Part shown: positions 28,072-36,225 of the stretch, in pieces
Numbering within the stretch: position 1 is the first letter of the stretch
Layout of the letters: each line of letters opens with the position of its first letter
Source of the DNA: Streptomyces sp. Z26
GTDB taxonomy: Bacteria > Actinomycetota > Actinomycetes > Streptomycetales > Streptomycetaceae
Direction of reading: 5' to 3'
Length of the DNA stretch: 64,000 bases
Assembly: GCF_003665095.1 (NCBI RefSeq)
Contig: NZ_RCHV01000002.1
Span: forward strand, 1,187,501-1,251,500
The notes under the pieces: generated by a model
The model's database searches: none
Told to the model about the DNA's origin: nothing
What the model saw: only the letters and a program-made list of their open reading frames with translations
Position numbers and translations under genes: made by a program

Positions 28072-28503
28072 CTAGCCCTGCTCGTCCCGTCGGCGCTGCC
28101 AACGGTCCTCGATACGGTTCATCATGGAGCGCCGCTGCTGGCGCTGCTGCCGGGGCTGGCGGCGCTGCCGCAGGCCGCCGGAGGACGACGGCGCCGGACC
28201 GGAGCCCGTACCGTGCTGCTCCTCACCGGGCTTCGGCGCCTTGCGCCAGCCGGTCACGGCCAGCACCGCGCAGCCGAGCATGACGAGGAAGCCGACGACG
28301 CTGATCCAGATCTGCTGCGCGACCATCCCGGCCATGAGGAGGGCGATACCCACGAGGAAACCCGCCACTGCCTGGTAGACCCGCTTGCGGGTGTACGTGC
28401 GCAGCTCGCTTCCTTCGAGCGCTGTCGCGAATTTGGGATCTTCGGCGTACAGCGCTCGCTCCATCTGCTCGAGCATGCGTTGCTCGTTCTCAGAGAGCGG
28501 CAC
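28072..28503 (-). CDS. DUF3040 membrane protein
   Basis: 143 residues. The start MPLSENEQRMLEQMERALY is the DUF3040 signature, followed by DPKFATALEG, a basic TRKRVYQ stretch, two membrane helices (about 45-63 and 65-85) and a Gln/Arg-rich cytosolic tail (about 100-143). The family is restricted to actinobacteria and often lies near dcw genes; its function is unknown. The ribosome site AGGAGG is 7-12 nt before the ATG. It ends toward a double terminator. Confidence 0.93.
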   Translation of the reverse strand: MPLSENEQRMLEQMERALYAEDPKFATALEGSELRTYTRKRVYQAVAGFLVGIALLMAGMVAQQIWISVVGFLVMLGCAVLAVTGWRKAPKPGEEQHGTGSGPAPSSSGGLRQRRQPRQQRQQRRSMMNRIEDRWQRRRDEQG

Positions 28504-28948
28504 GGCGTCCTCCTACTCGTCGGTCGCGGGGGCGACCGGATGCGGCTCTTCAAGGATAGGCAGGGAATCGCCCCCGTGAAACCCGCCCTCTACGCCAATT
28601 CCTCCCACCTGCGCCGGGATGCCGGAGAGGGGTGGCGGTCGGTGTATTCCCGTCATTCCCTCACCGCCTGTCCGTCATGCCGGACGGTGTCCCTCGATCA
28701 TACGGGGCGTAGCAGTCAACCGGGCGGGCTGTGGCTCAGCCCACGACGACGGGTCCGGAGCGCCTCCGGCGGCCCGTGGATCCGGGGGCGCGGAGGCGGC
28801 CGTCGCGGTGAACGGCCGCCCCGGACGGCGGTGTCCGGAGCGTGGTCGGCACGGACCCGGCGGGGCCGGTGGAGCCGGCGCGTGGACCGTACGACGTACC
28901 GCGCGGACGGCACCGGGCGTACGGGCGGGCGGGTCCGGCGACCGTGCC
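28504..28948. other. Intergenic region upstream of the DUF3040 gene
   Basis: 445 nt between two minus-strand genes. For the DUF3040 gene, minus-strand TATCCT at 28553-28558 with a weak TTTCAC 17 nt upstream is a possible promoter, and TATGAT at 28697-28702 is a second possible -10. The segment 28730-28948 is plain GC-rich sequence with no gene I can support. Confidence 0.5.
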
Positions 28949-29704
28949 TCAGCGCGGCCCGACCTCGGCCAGCACGTGCAGGCGGCTCGCGACCGAGTGG
29001 AACGCGGGCAGCTCGGCCGCCGCGGCCTCCAGGCGCGCCAGCGCCTCCTGCGCGTCCGGCTCGGTGTCGACGAGCGCTCCGGGCACCAGGTCCGCGAAGA
29101 CCCGTACACCGTGCACGGACACGACGCCCAGCCCCGTGCCGGTCACCAGGTCGGTCAGCTGCTCGGCGGTGAAGCGGCGCGGCACCGGGTCGCCGTCGCC
29201 CCAGCGGCCGTCGTCGGAGGTGAGCGCCTGTCGGGCCTCGGTGAAGTGGCCCGCCAGGGCGCGCGCCAGCACGGCGCCGCCCAACCCGGCCGCCAGCAGG
29301 CTGAGCACGCCGCCTTCGGGGCGGAGCGCCGCGACGACGTTGCGCAGGCCGTCGGCCGGGTCGTCCACGTACTCCAGGACGCCGTGGCAGAGCACGGCGT
29401 CGAAGCCGCCGCGCGCGACGACCTCGAAGAGACCGTGCGTGTCGCCCTGCACGCCGCGCACCAGGTCGACGACCCCGGCCTCGGCCGCGCGGCGCTCCAG
29501 CGCGAAGAGCGCGTTGGGGCTGGGGTCGACCACCGTGACGCGGTGGCCGAGGCGGGCCAGGGGCACCGAGAAGTTGCCGGTGCCGCCGCCCGTGTCGAGG
29601 ACTTCGAGGACGTCACGGCCGGTGGCCGCGGCCCGCCGTTCCAGCGCGTCCCGCATGACCTCCCAGACCACGGCGGTACGGGTGGAAGCGCGGGGGCGGG
29701 ACAT
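28949..29704 (-). CDS. Class I SAM-dependent methyltransferase
   Basis: 251 residues. SAM motif I is VLDTGGGTGNFSVPLA, motif II acidic residue is in VTVVDPS, and motif post-I/IV FDAVLCHGVLEYVDDP follows; this is the Methyltransf_11 layout. Substrate cannot be told from sequence. ATG 29704 has AGGAG 7 nt upstream; the longer open frame upstream is not coding. It stands alone between two non-coding stretches, on the minus strand. Confidence 0.9.
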   Translation of the reverse strand: MSRPRASTRTAVVWEVMRDALERRAAATGRDVLEVLDTGGGTGNFSVPLARLGHRVTVVDPSPNALFALERRAAEAGVVDLVRGVQGDTHGLFEVVARGGFDAVLCHGVLEYVDDPADGLRNVVAALRPEGGVLSLLAAGLGGAVLARALAGHFTEARQALTSDDGRWGDGDPVPRRFTAEQLTDLVTGTGLGVVSVHGVRVFADLVPGALVDTEPDAQEALARLEAAAAELPAFHSVASRLHVLAEVGPR

Positions 29705-29902
29705 GGCGGAGCTCCTCGGCGGCTCTGGTGCTGGCGCGCCCAGCCTAGGCGATGTCCGGGCGATCTTCTCGGGCTCGCGACGACGGCCACGGCACCTCGC
29801 GGCGTTGTCGGAGTCGTCCATGTACGGCCCGGTACGAGGACGATCCTCCGCCTTGCGATGCACCGCATCCGACGCCGCGAGCCACCCCTCAAAGACCGCC
29901 CG

Positions 29903-29980
29903 GACACCACCTGGGCGATGTCCGCCCCGACACCACCTCGGTGACGTCCGCCCCGACACCGCCTCGCCGAGGGGCCCCGC
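29903..29980. repeat. 26-bp imperfect tandem repeat, three units
   Basis: Units at 29903-29928 and 29929-29954 agree in 23 of 26 positions (each begins GACACCACCT and ends GTCCGCCCC); a third, decayed unit starts at 29955. They lie in the 319-nt gap (29705-30023) upstream of the methyltransferase. The rest of that gap shows no gene. Confidence 0.7.
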
Positions 29981-30023
29981 CCGGTGTCCCGTCCCCGCTC
30001 CTCCGGGTCCGGGCCGCCCCGCG

Positions 30024-30554
30024 CTAGCCCGCGCGCGGGTGCGTGTCCGGCAGGCCGGGCGCGGGCCCGCGCCGTACGGGCGCGTCCCACGGCTCGTCCG
30101 CCGGTGCCACCCGTGGCTGGGGCAGGGCGGGCTGGGCGACGAGCATCCGCTCGACGAGTCGCAGGAACGCACCGGCCGCGCGGACGAGGTCGTCCGCGTC
30201 GCGCGGGCTCGCGGCGTCCTGGATGCCCGCCTCGGCGCGGGCGCGGCGCTGGGCGCCGGAGGCGAACAGCACGCACCACTCGGTCAGTTCGGGCGTCACC
30301 TCGGGCAGCACGTCCCAGGCGCTGCGTATGCGCTGCCTGCGGCGTTCGTTCGTCTCGGGGCGTCCGCGCACCGCGAGCACGGCGGCGGCCGTGCGCAGCG
30401 CGGCCAGATGGGCCGTGGCGTACCGCTCGTTGGGCGCCTCCGTCGCCGCGGCCTCGTCGAGGCCGTGCTGCGCCTGCGCGAGCAGGTCGCGCGCGGCGGG
30501 CGGGGCCGTGGCGCGGCGGAGGACGGGATGGACATCGTTCGGGGGCCCGTGCAT
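30024..30554 (-). CDS. SAV_6107-family HEPN-like protein
   Basis: Helical protein of 176 residues rich in Ala, Arg, Leu and Glu. The start MHGPPNDVHPVLRRATAPPA, the LLAQAQHGLDEA helix and the ERYATAHLAALRTAAAVLAV stretch match the actinobacterial SAV_6107 family, which is assigned a HEPN fold. The WDVLPEVTPELTEWCVLFASGA segment follows. Whether it has RNase activity is unknown; no RxxxxH motif is evident. ATG 30554 has AGGAGG at 6-nt spacing; the upstream extension is non-coding. Possible relation to the divergent ABC/Pip cassette is only positional. Confidence 0.8.
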   Translation of the reverse strand: MHGPPNDVHPVLRRATAPPAARDLLAQAQHGLDEAAATEAPNERYATAHLAALRTAAAVLAVRGRPETNERRRQRIRSAWDVLPEVTPELTEWCVLFASGAQRRARAEAGIQDAASPRDADDLVRAAGAFLRLVERMLVAQPALPQPRVAPADEPWDAPVRRGPAPGLPDTHPRAG

Positions 30555-30694
30555 GGCGAACCTCCTGCAAGTCGTCTGACGGTTCCGATGATGCGGCCGT
30601 ACGCGTACATCGTTGCGCACGCCACTGACAATCCGCCCTGAGCTGCGCAAACGCCCTTTGCGAGGGCACCGCACGGGCGGCGGATCGGGGGGCC

Positions 30695-30723
30695 TACACT
30701 TTGAACTGACCGGTCAGTTCAAA
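30695..30723 (+). promoter_or_regulatory. Promoter with perfect 24-bp palindromic operator
   Basis: A perfect palindrome occupies 30700-30723; each half reads TTTGAACTGACC on its own strand. A TACACT -10 (30695-30700) overlaps its left end, so a bound repressor would cover the transcription start. The TetR regulator gene at 33762 is the last gene of the same operon and is the natural binder. Confidence 0.8.
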
Positions 30724-30742
30724 AACGTGGGAGGACGGGACC

Positions 30743-31573
30743 GTGCGCGACGAGACCCAGGGCGGTGCCGCGGTGACGGCCGCCGGGCTGGAGCTGGAGG
30801 GCCCGCGGGGCGAGGTGTTCCGCGAGGTCGCGGTGGACGCCGGACCCGGCGCGCTGATCGCCCTCGACGGCCCCTCCGGCTCCGGCCGCAGCTGCCTGCT
30901 GCTCACCCTCACCGGCCGCATGCGCCCCACCGGCGGCGACGCCGAGGTGGGCGGCCACCCGCTGCCCCGGCGGGCCGCGGCCGTACGGCGCTTCAGCGCG
31001 CTCGGCCCGGTGCCGGGCCTCACCGACCCGGACCCGGCCCTGAGCGTGGCCGAGCACCTGCGGGAACGGGCCCTGCTCCAGCGCCGGTTCGGCGGTTCGG
31101 CGCGCGCGCTGCTCCGCCCGCGGCGGGAGCGTACGGCCGCCGCCCGGCAGCGGCTCGACGCCGCGCTGGACGCCGCCGGGCTCGACCCGGACGCCCTGCC
31201 GAAGGGGGCGCGCACCCGCGTACGCGACCTGGAGCGGCTGGAGGAGTTCCGGCTCGGCGTCGCCCTGGCGCTGACCGGGGCGCCCCGGCTGCTGGCGGTG
31301 GACGACGTCGGGTTCAAGCTCCCGGCGGACGAGGCGGCGGCGGCCTGGTCGCTGCTGTACGGGATCGCCGCCGCCGGGACGACCGTGCTGGCCGTGGGCA
31401 CGCCGCCGCCCCTCGGCGCGGACGCGCCGGTGCCCGTGGGCGGCGTGCACCACGTCCGTACCCGCCCCCCGCGCGCGGCGGAGGAGCGCACGGTCACCGC
31501 CCCAACCGCAGCCACCACCGCCACCGCCACCGCAGCCACCACCGCCCGTACCGACGCCGGGACCGCGCGGTGA
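30743..31573 (+). CDS. Degenerate ABC-type ATPase
   Basis: 276 residues with an ABC ATPase layout but altered motifs. Walker A is GPSGSGRS (residues 43-50) with Arg49 instead of the invariant Lys. The signature LSGGQ is replaced by LERLEEF, and Walker B reads LLAVDDV, ending in Asp-Val instead of Asp-Glu. The C-terminal tail is Thr/Ala-rich (about 240-276). GTG 30743 follows GGGAGGA. It overlaps the membrane-protein gene by GTGA. It may bind nucleotide weakly, or be a structural remnant of an ABC transporter partner. Confidence 0.85.
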   Translation: MRDETQGGAAVTAAGLELEGPRGEVFREVAVDAGPGALIALDGPSGSGRSCLLLTLTGRMRPTGGDAEVGGHPLPRRAAAVRRFSALGPVPGLTDPDPALSVAEHLRERALLQRRFGGSARALLRPRRERTAAARQRLDAALDAAGLDPDALPKGARTRVRDLERLEEFRLGVALALTGAPRLLAVDDVGFKLPADEAAAAWSLLYGIAAAGTTVLAVGTPPPLGADAPVPVGGVHHVRTRPPRAAEERTVTAPTAATTATATAATTARTDAGTAR

Positions 31574-33765
31574 GGGCGCCCCGGCTGGCCGCCCTGGAAC
31601 TGCGGCGCTTCGGACGCGGGCGGCTCCCCCGCGCCGCCATGGTCGCGATGCTGCTGCTGCCGCTGCTCTACGGCGGGCTGTACCTGTGGTCGTTCTGGGA
31701 CCCGTACGACCGCCTCGACCGGATACCCGTCGCCCTCGTCAACGACGACCGCGGCGCGCGTACCGGCGGTGACGAACTGCGCGCGGGCGACGCCCTCGTG
31801 GAACGGCTGCGCGACAGCGACACGTTCGACTGGCGGGAGACCGGTGGCGCCGACGCGCGCGCGGGCGTGGAGGACGGGCGCTACCAGCTGTCGCTGACGG
31901 TGCCCGCCGACTTCAGCGAGCGGCTGGCGTCCGGCGCGGGCGAGCACCCCGGCGCGGGCACGCTGAAGGTACGGACGAACGACGCCAACAACTACCTCGT
32001 CGGGCAGATCTCGCGCACCGTCTTCTCCGAGGTGCGCGCGGCCGCTTCGAGCCGTACGGCGCGGGGCTTCCTGGACCGGATGTTCGTGTCGTTCTCCTCG
32101 CTGCACGACCGTACGGAGGAGGCCGCCGACGGTGCCGACGAGCTGGGGGACGGCATCGGCGAGGCCCGGCGCGGAGCGGGTGACCTGGCCGGTGGGCTGG
32201 ACGAGGCGGAGGACGGCAGCGGGCGGCTGAAGGACGGTACGGAGGAGCTGCACACGGGCTCCGGCAAGCTCCGCAAGGGCAGCCGCCAGGTCGCGGGCGG
32301 CACGCAGAAGCTGGCGGACAAGGTGCACGGCGCCACGAAGGACGTACGCCCCTTCCTGCGCGACCACGACGGCGACCTCGCGAGCGCCGCGCGGGCCGTC
32401 GCGCGCGGCAGCTCCGCGCTGCGGGAACGGCTGGACGAGCTGCCCGCCGCCGCCCGCAAGGCGCGTACGGACTCGCGCCGGGCGGCGGACGCGCTGTCGG
32501 TGATCCACGAGACGCGGTGCGGGAGTTCACCGGAGGTGCCACCGGAGGTACCGCGCCCGACGGGGAGCCCCGCCTCCCCCACCCCGACCGCCTCACCGGC
32601 GCCCTCCACCCCACCCGTACCGGCGGAACCGACCGCGCCCCGCGTCGGCGACCGCACCGGCTGCGCGGACCTGAAGAAGGCCGTCGACGCGGCGGAACGG
32701 GCCGCGACCGTCGCGAAGAAGGTCGACGACGTGACCAAGGACCGGCGAGAACTGGAGGATCTCGGCCGCGACCTCGACACCCTCCACACGCAGGCGAACG
32801 CCCTCGCGGAGGCCGCCCCGCACCTCGGGGACGACCTCGACCAGGCCGTCGCGAAGATCGACAAGCTCAACGCGGGCGCCCACCGGGTGTCGCGCGGCGC
32901 GGCCGCCCTCGACACCGGCCTGTCGTCGGCGCGGTCCGGCGCCGCGTCCCTCGACACGGGCCTCGGCAAGTTGTCCACGGGCGCGGACAGCCTCAACGGC
33001 GGGATGTTCCGCCTCTCGGACGGCTCCGGCAAGCTCGCGAACGGCCTGCACAAGGGCGCGGAGAAGATCCCGGACCACGACGAGAAGCAGCGCGACGCCC
33101 GTACGGGCGTCATGGCCGACCCCGTCGACCTCACGTCGAGCGCCCTGCACTCCGCGCCGAACTACGGCACCGGCTTCGCCCCGTACTTCGTCCCGCTGTC
33201 CCTCTGGGTCGGCGCGATGGTCGCGTACATGCTGCTCCAGCCGCTCAACAGGCGGGCGCTGGCGGCGGGCGCGCCCGCCGCGCGGGTGGCCCTCGCGGGC
33301 TGGCTGCCGGTGGCCGCGATCGGCGCGGCGCAGGCCCTGGTGCTGCTCGCCGTACTGCGCTGGGGGTTGGGGCTGCGGCTGGCGCACGGCGCGGCGACGG
33401 TGGGCTTCCTGCTGCTGGTGACGGTCTGCTTCACGGCGGTGGTGCAGTTCCTCAACGCCCGCTTCGGACCGGCCGGGCGCATCCTGGTGCTGGCGCTGCT
33501 GATGCTGCAACTGACGTCCGCGGGCGGCACGTACCCGGTCCAGACGAGCCCCGGCTTCTTCCAGGCGCTGCACCCGTTCCTGCCCATGACGTACGTCGTC
33601 GACGGGCTGCGGCACCTCGTCACCGGCGGCCCGGCGGGGCCGGTGTGGCAGGCGTGCGGGGTGCTGGCGGCGTACACGGCGGGCGCGTTGGCGCTCACGA
33701 CGCTGGCCGCCCGCGGGCGGCAGATGTGGACGGTGGAACGTCTGCACCCGGAGATCAGTCTGTGA
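31570..33765 (+). CDS. YhgE/Pip-family membrane protein (phage-infection/ESX-like)
   Basis: 731 residues. A single N-terminal helix (about 17-36) is followed by WDPYDRLDRIPVALVNDD, the Pip N-terminal motif, and a long extracellular region made of Gly/Leu/Asp heptad-like repeats (DGADELGDGIGEARRGAGDL and similar) that predict coiled coil. A Pro/Ser/Thr-rich break interrupts it near 316-355. Five to six helices close the protein (about 540-715). The family includes Lactococcus Pip and type VII secretion-linked YueB. GTG 31570 overlaps the ATPase stop, and the end overlaps the TetR start. Confidence 0.9.
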   Translation: MRAPRLAALELRRFGRGRLPRAAMVAMLLLPLLYGGLYLWSFWDPYDRLDRIPVALVNDDRGARTGGDELRAGDALVERLRDSDTFDWRETGGADARAGVEDGRYQLSLTVPADFSERLASGAGEHPGAGTLKVRTNDANNYLVGQISRTVFSEVRAAASSRTARGFLDRMFVSFSSLHDRTEEAADGADELGDGIGEARRGAGDLAGGLDEAEDGSGRLKDGTEELHTGSGKLRKGSRQVAGGTQKLADKVHGATKDVRPFLRDHDGDLASAARAVARGSSALRERLDELPAAARKARTDSRRAADALSVIHETRCGSSPEVPPEVPRPTGSPASPTPTASPAPSTPPVPAEPTAPRVGDRTGCADLKKAVDAAERAATVAKKVDDVTKDRRELEDLGRDLDTLHTQANALAEAAPHLGDDLDQAVAKIDKLNAGAHRVSRGAAALDTGLSSARSGAASLDTGLGKLSTGADSLNGGMFRLSDGSGKLANGLHKGAEKIPDHDEKQRDARTGVMADPVDLTSSALHSAPNYGTGFAPYFVPLSLWVGAMVAYMLLQPLNRRALAAGAPAARVALAGWLPVAAIGAAQALVLLAVLRWGLGLRLAHGAATVGFLLLVTVCFTAVVQFLNARFGPAGRILVLALLMLQLTSAGGTYPVQTSPGFFQALHPFLPMTYVVDGLRHLVTGGPAGPVWQACGVLAAYTAGALALTTLAARGRQMWTVERLHPEISL

Positions 33766-34391
33766 GAATCGGCACCATGCAGACGACCAGCGCCCGCCGC
33801 AACGCGACCCGGCAGAAGCTCTACGAGGCGGCGGTCACGCTCATCGCCGAACAGGGCTTCTCCTCCACCACCGTGGAGGAGATCGCGGAGCGCGCCGGGG
33901 TCGCCAAGGGCACCGTCTACTACAACTTCCGCAGCAAGAACGACCTCTTCGAGGAGCTGCTGCGGCACGGTGTCTCCCTCCTCGCCGCCGATCTGCGGGC
34001 GGCGGCGGAGGGTACGGCGGCGGCGGGCGGCAGCCGGATCGACGCGCTGGACGCGATGGTCCGCGCCGGGCTGGTCTACATCGACCGCTATCCGGCCTTC
34101 ACGCAGCTGTACGTCGCCGAGCTGTGGCGCACCAACCGCGCCTGGCACTCGACGCTGACCGTCGTACGCCGCGAGGTGGTCGCCGTGGTGGAGGAGGTGC
34201 TGCGGGCGGGGGTCGCGGAGGGTGAGCTGAGCGGCGAGATCGACGTACCGCTGACGGCGGCGGCGCTGGTGGGCATGGTGCTGGTGGCGGCGCTGGACTG
34301 GCAGTCGTTCCAGCCGGAGCGCTCGCTGGACGACGTGCACGGCGCGCTGTCGCTGCTGCTCCAGGGACGCGTCGGCGGACGCGTGCCCTAG
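33762..34391 (+). CDS. TetR-family transcriptional regulator
   Basis: About 209 residues. The N-terminal helix-turn-helix reads TVEEIAERAGVAKGTVYYNF, followed by RSKNDLFEELL, the standard TetR layout; the C-terminal part is a helical ligand domain. GTG 33762 overlaps the Pip stop and has GGAGA upstream; ATG 33777 is the alternative start and lacks a clear ribosome site. As last gene of the operon it very likely controls the palindrome at 30700-30723, but this is inference. Confidence 0.92.
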   Translation: MRIGTMQTTSARRNATRQKLYEAAVTLIAEQGFSSTTVEEIAERAGVAKGTVYYNFRSKNDLFEELLRHGVSLLAADLRAAAEGTAAAGGSRIDALDAMVRAGLVYIDRYPAFTQLYVAELWRTNRAWHSTLTVVRREVVAVVEEVLRAGVAEGELSGEIDVPLTAAALVGMVLVAALDWQSFQPERSLDDVHGALSLLLQGRVGGRVP

Positions 34392-34409
34392 GCACACGTC
34401 CGCCGACGC
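34369..34409 (+). terminator. Terminator overlapping the tetR stop codon
   Basis: 34369-34387 pairs with 34391-34409: 13 bp, one C-A mismatch, then 5 bp, with a 3-nt loop inside the TAG stop region. It ends the cassette. Confidence 0.7.
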
Positions 34410-34651
34410 CCCCCGTTCCCCTGCCCCCGTACCCCCGGCTCGCGCCCCCTGGGCGGTGCCGGTACGGGTCGCCGCGCCGTTCCGCCGCCCCGTGCCGGCG
34501 GTTCGGTGCCGCGCCCCGTTCCACGCCGCACACTCTTCCGTCCGGGTGGGTGGCGGGCCATCCGCGCGGCTACTCATCCGGCGGCGTAGGTACGCGTACT
34601 CAGGCCGGTGACCGGCCGGGGTGCGGGCGCGGGGCGGGCGGGCGCGGCCGT

Positions 34652-34657
34652 TAGAGT
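34652..34657 (+). promoter_or_regulatory. Leaderless -10 element of the FAD oxidoreductase gene
   Basis: TAGAGT lies 8 nt before ATG 34666, with no ribosome site in between. The stretch 34410-34651 shows nothing else I can name. Confidence 0.45.
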
Positions 34658-34665
34658 CCGGACGC

Positions 34666-36165
34666 ATGGCACGTATTGCGGTGGTCGGCGCCGGGTTGGG
34701 CGCCATGGCGGCGGCGGCCCGGCTGGCCGTGGCGGGGCACGAAGTGACCGTGTACGAACGGACGGAGACCCACGGCGGCGGCGTACGGCGCTTCGCCCGC
34801 GACGGCTTCGCCTTCGACACCGGGCCGGGGCTGCTGCGGCTCCCGGCGGCGCACCGCGACCTGTTCGTGAAGACCGGCCGCGAACCCCTGGAGCGGTGCG
34901 TCGAGTTGACGCGCATCGACCCGGACGTGCGGCACCACTTCGCGGACGGCACGACCATGACGCTGCCCAGCACCTCGCACGGCGGCGTCGCGGCGGCGCT
35001 GGACGCGGCGCTCGGCGAGGACGCGGGCGCGCGCTGGAACGCGCTGCTGGGCCGCGCCCGTACGGTCTGGGAGGCCACCCGCCGTCCGCTGCTGGAGGAG
35101 CCGCTGTCCCACGGGGCGGACGCGGCCGGGGAGTTGGGGCACGACCCGTACCCGCGTCCGGTGCGGCGCCGCCGCCTCGCGCTCCGCCGCCCGGGGCGCG
35201 CCACCCGCACGGGCCGTCCGACGACGCTCCGCGAGGTCGCGGAGGCGGAGCTGCGCGATCCCCGGCTGGTGGCACTGCTGGAGAGCTACGCGCACGCGTA
35301 CGGCCTCGATCCGGCGCGCGCGCCGGCGGGCGCGGTGGTGCTGCCGTACATGGAGCAGACGTTCGGCTGCTGGTACCCGCGGGGCGGGACACGGGCGCTG
35401 GCGGACGCGGTGTACGCGCGCTGCCGGGCGCGCGGGGTGCGGTTCCGCTTCGGCGCCGGGGTGCGGCGCGTACGCGCGGAGGGCGGGCGCGCGACGGGCG
35501 TGGAGCTGGCCGACGGGTCCACGGAGGCGGCGGACGTCGTCGTCGCGTGCGGCGGCGTCCCGGGCACGGACACGTGGGACGGGAGCGGGGACGGCGGGGG
35601 CGGTTCCGGGGACGGGGCCGCCGCGGGTGAACCGCCCACCGGGAGCGCGCGGTTCACCGTGCTGCTCGCGCTGCGCGGCGCGCGCCCGCGCGACGCGGCG
35701 CACCGCGCCGTCGTGCACACGACCGTGCGCGGGGAGGAGGGCGTGGTGACGGTGCTGCGGCCCGACGACCCGGCGCTGCGCCCGGACGACGGGCACGAGG
35801 CCGCGGTGCTCACCACCGCCGTACCGGGCGGCCCGGTGGCCGCACCGGAGCGGCTGGCGGACGAGTTGGTCGCCGCCGCCGACGCGGCCGGACTCGGCCT
35901 GGGGGCGCGGGTGTTGTGGCGCGAGGTGCGTACGCCGGAGGCGTACGCGGCGGAGACCGGTTCCCCAGGCGGCGTGGTCCCCGCGCCCGTGCTGGCGGGC
36001 GCGGACGGCGCCTACCTGCGGGCGCCGAACCGTACGCCGCTCGACGGCCTGTACGTGGCGGGTGGCTGGGCGCATCCGGGCGGCGGGCTCGCCCACGCGA
36101 CGATGTCGGGCGCCCTGGTGGCGGGCCTGGTGGTGGAGGGCGACGGCTGGCGCGGCTCGCGGTGA
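34666..36165 (+). CDS. Phytoene desaturase-like FAD-dependent oxidoreductase
   Basis: 499 residues. The dinucleotide-binding start VVGAGLGAMAAAARLAVAGH, the VYERTETHGGGVRRFARDGF stretch and FDTGPGLLRLP are typical of the phytoene desaturase/carotenoid isomerase (CrtI-like) flavoprotein family. The C-terminal FAD end LYVAGGWAHPGGGLAHATMSG is also present. A Gly/Asp-rich insert lies near residues 305-325. No other carotenoid gene is close, so the substrate is open. Converges on the gene at 36226. Confidence 0.88.
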   Translation: MARIAVVGAGLGAMAAAARLAVAGHEVTVYERTETHGGGVRRFARDGFAFDTGPGLLRLPAAHRDLFVKTGREPLERCVELTRIDPDVRHHFADGTTMTLPSTSHGGVAAALDAALGEDAGARWNALLGRARTVWEATRRPLLEEPLSHGADAAGELGHDPYPRPVRRRRLALRRPGRATRTGRPTTLREVAEAELRDPRLVALLESYAHAYGLDPARAPAGAVVLPYMEQTFGCWYPRGGTRALADAVYARCRARGVRFRFGAGVRRVRAEGGRATGVELADGSTEAADVVVACGGVPGTDTWDGSGDGGGGSGDGAAAGEPPTGSARFTVLLALRGARPRDAAHRAVVHTTVRGEEGVVTVLRPDDPALRPDDGHEAAVLTTAVPGGPVAAPERLADELVAAADAAGLGLGARVLWREVRTPEAYAAETGSPGGVVPAPVLAGADGAYLRAPNRTPLDGLYVAGGWAHPGGGLAHATMSGALVAGLVVEGDGWRGSR

Positions 36166-36168
36166 CGG

Positions 36169-36197
36169 CCGCGCCGGGAGCGTGGCGCCCGGCGCGG
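36169..36197. terminator. Short GC-rich hairpin between convergent genes
   Basis: CCGCGCCGGG at 36169-36178 pairs perfectly with 36188-36197 over a 9-nt loop. Position between two converging genes suggests termination. Confidence 0.5.
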
Positions 36198-36225
36198 TGA
36201 GGGCCCGGGCCGCGGGCCGTCCGCG

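Noticed and set aside
28697..28725. TTGACT and TATGAT upstream of the DUF3040 gene as a full promoter
   Set aside because: The spacer is only 11 nt, too short for a sigma-70-type promoter; TATGAT alone is kept as a weak -10 candidate.
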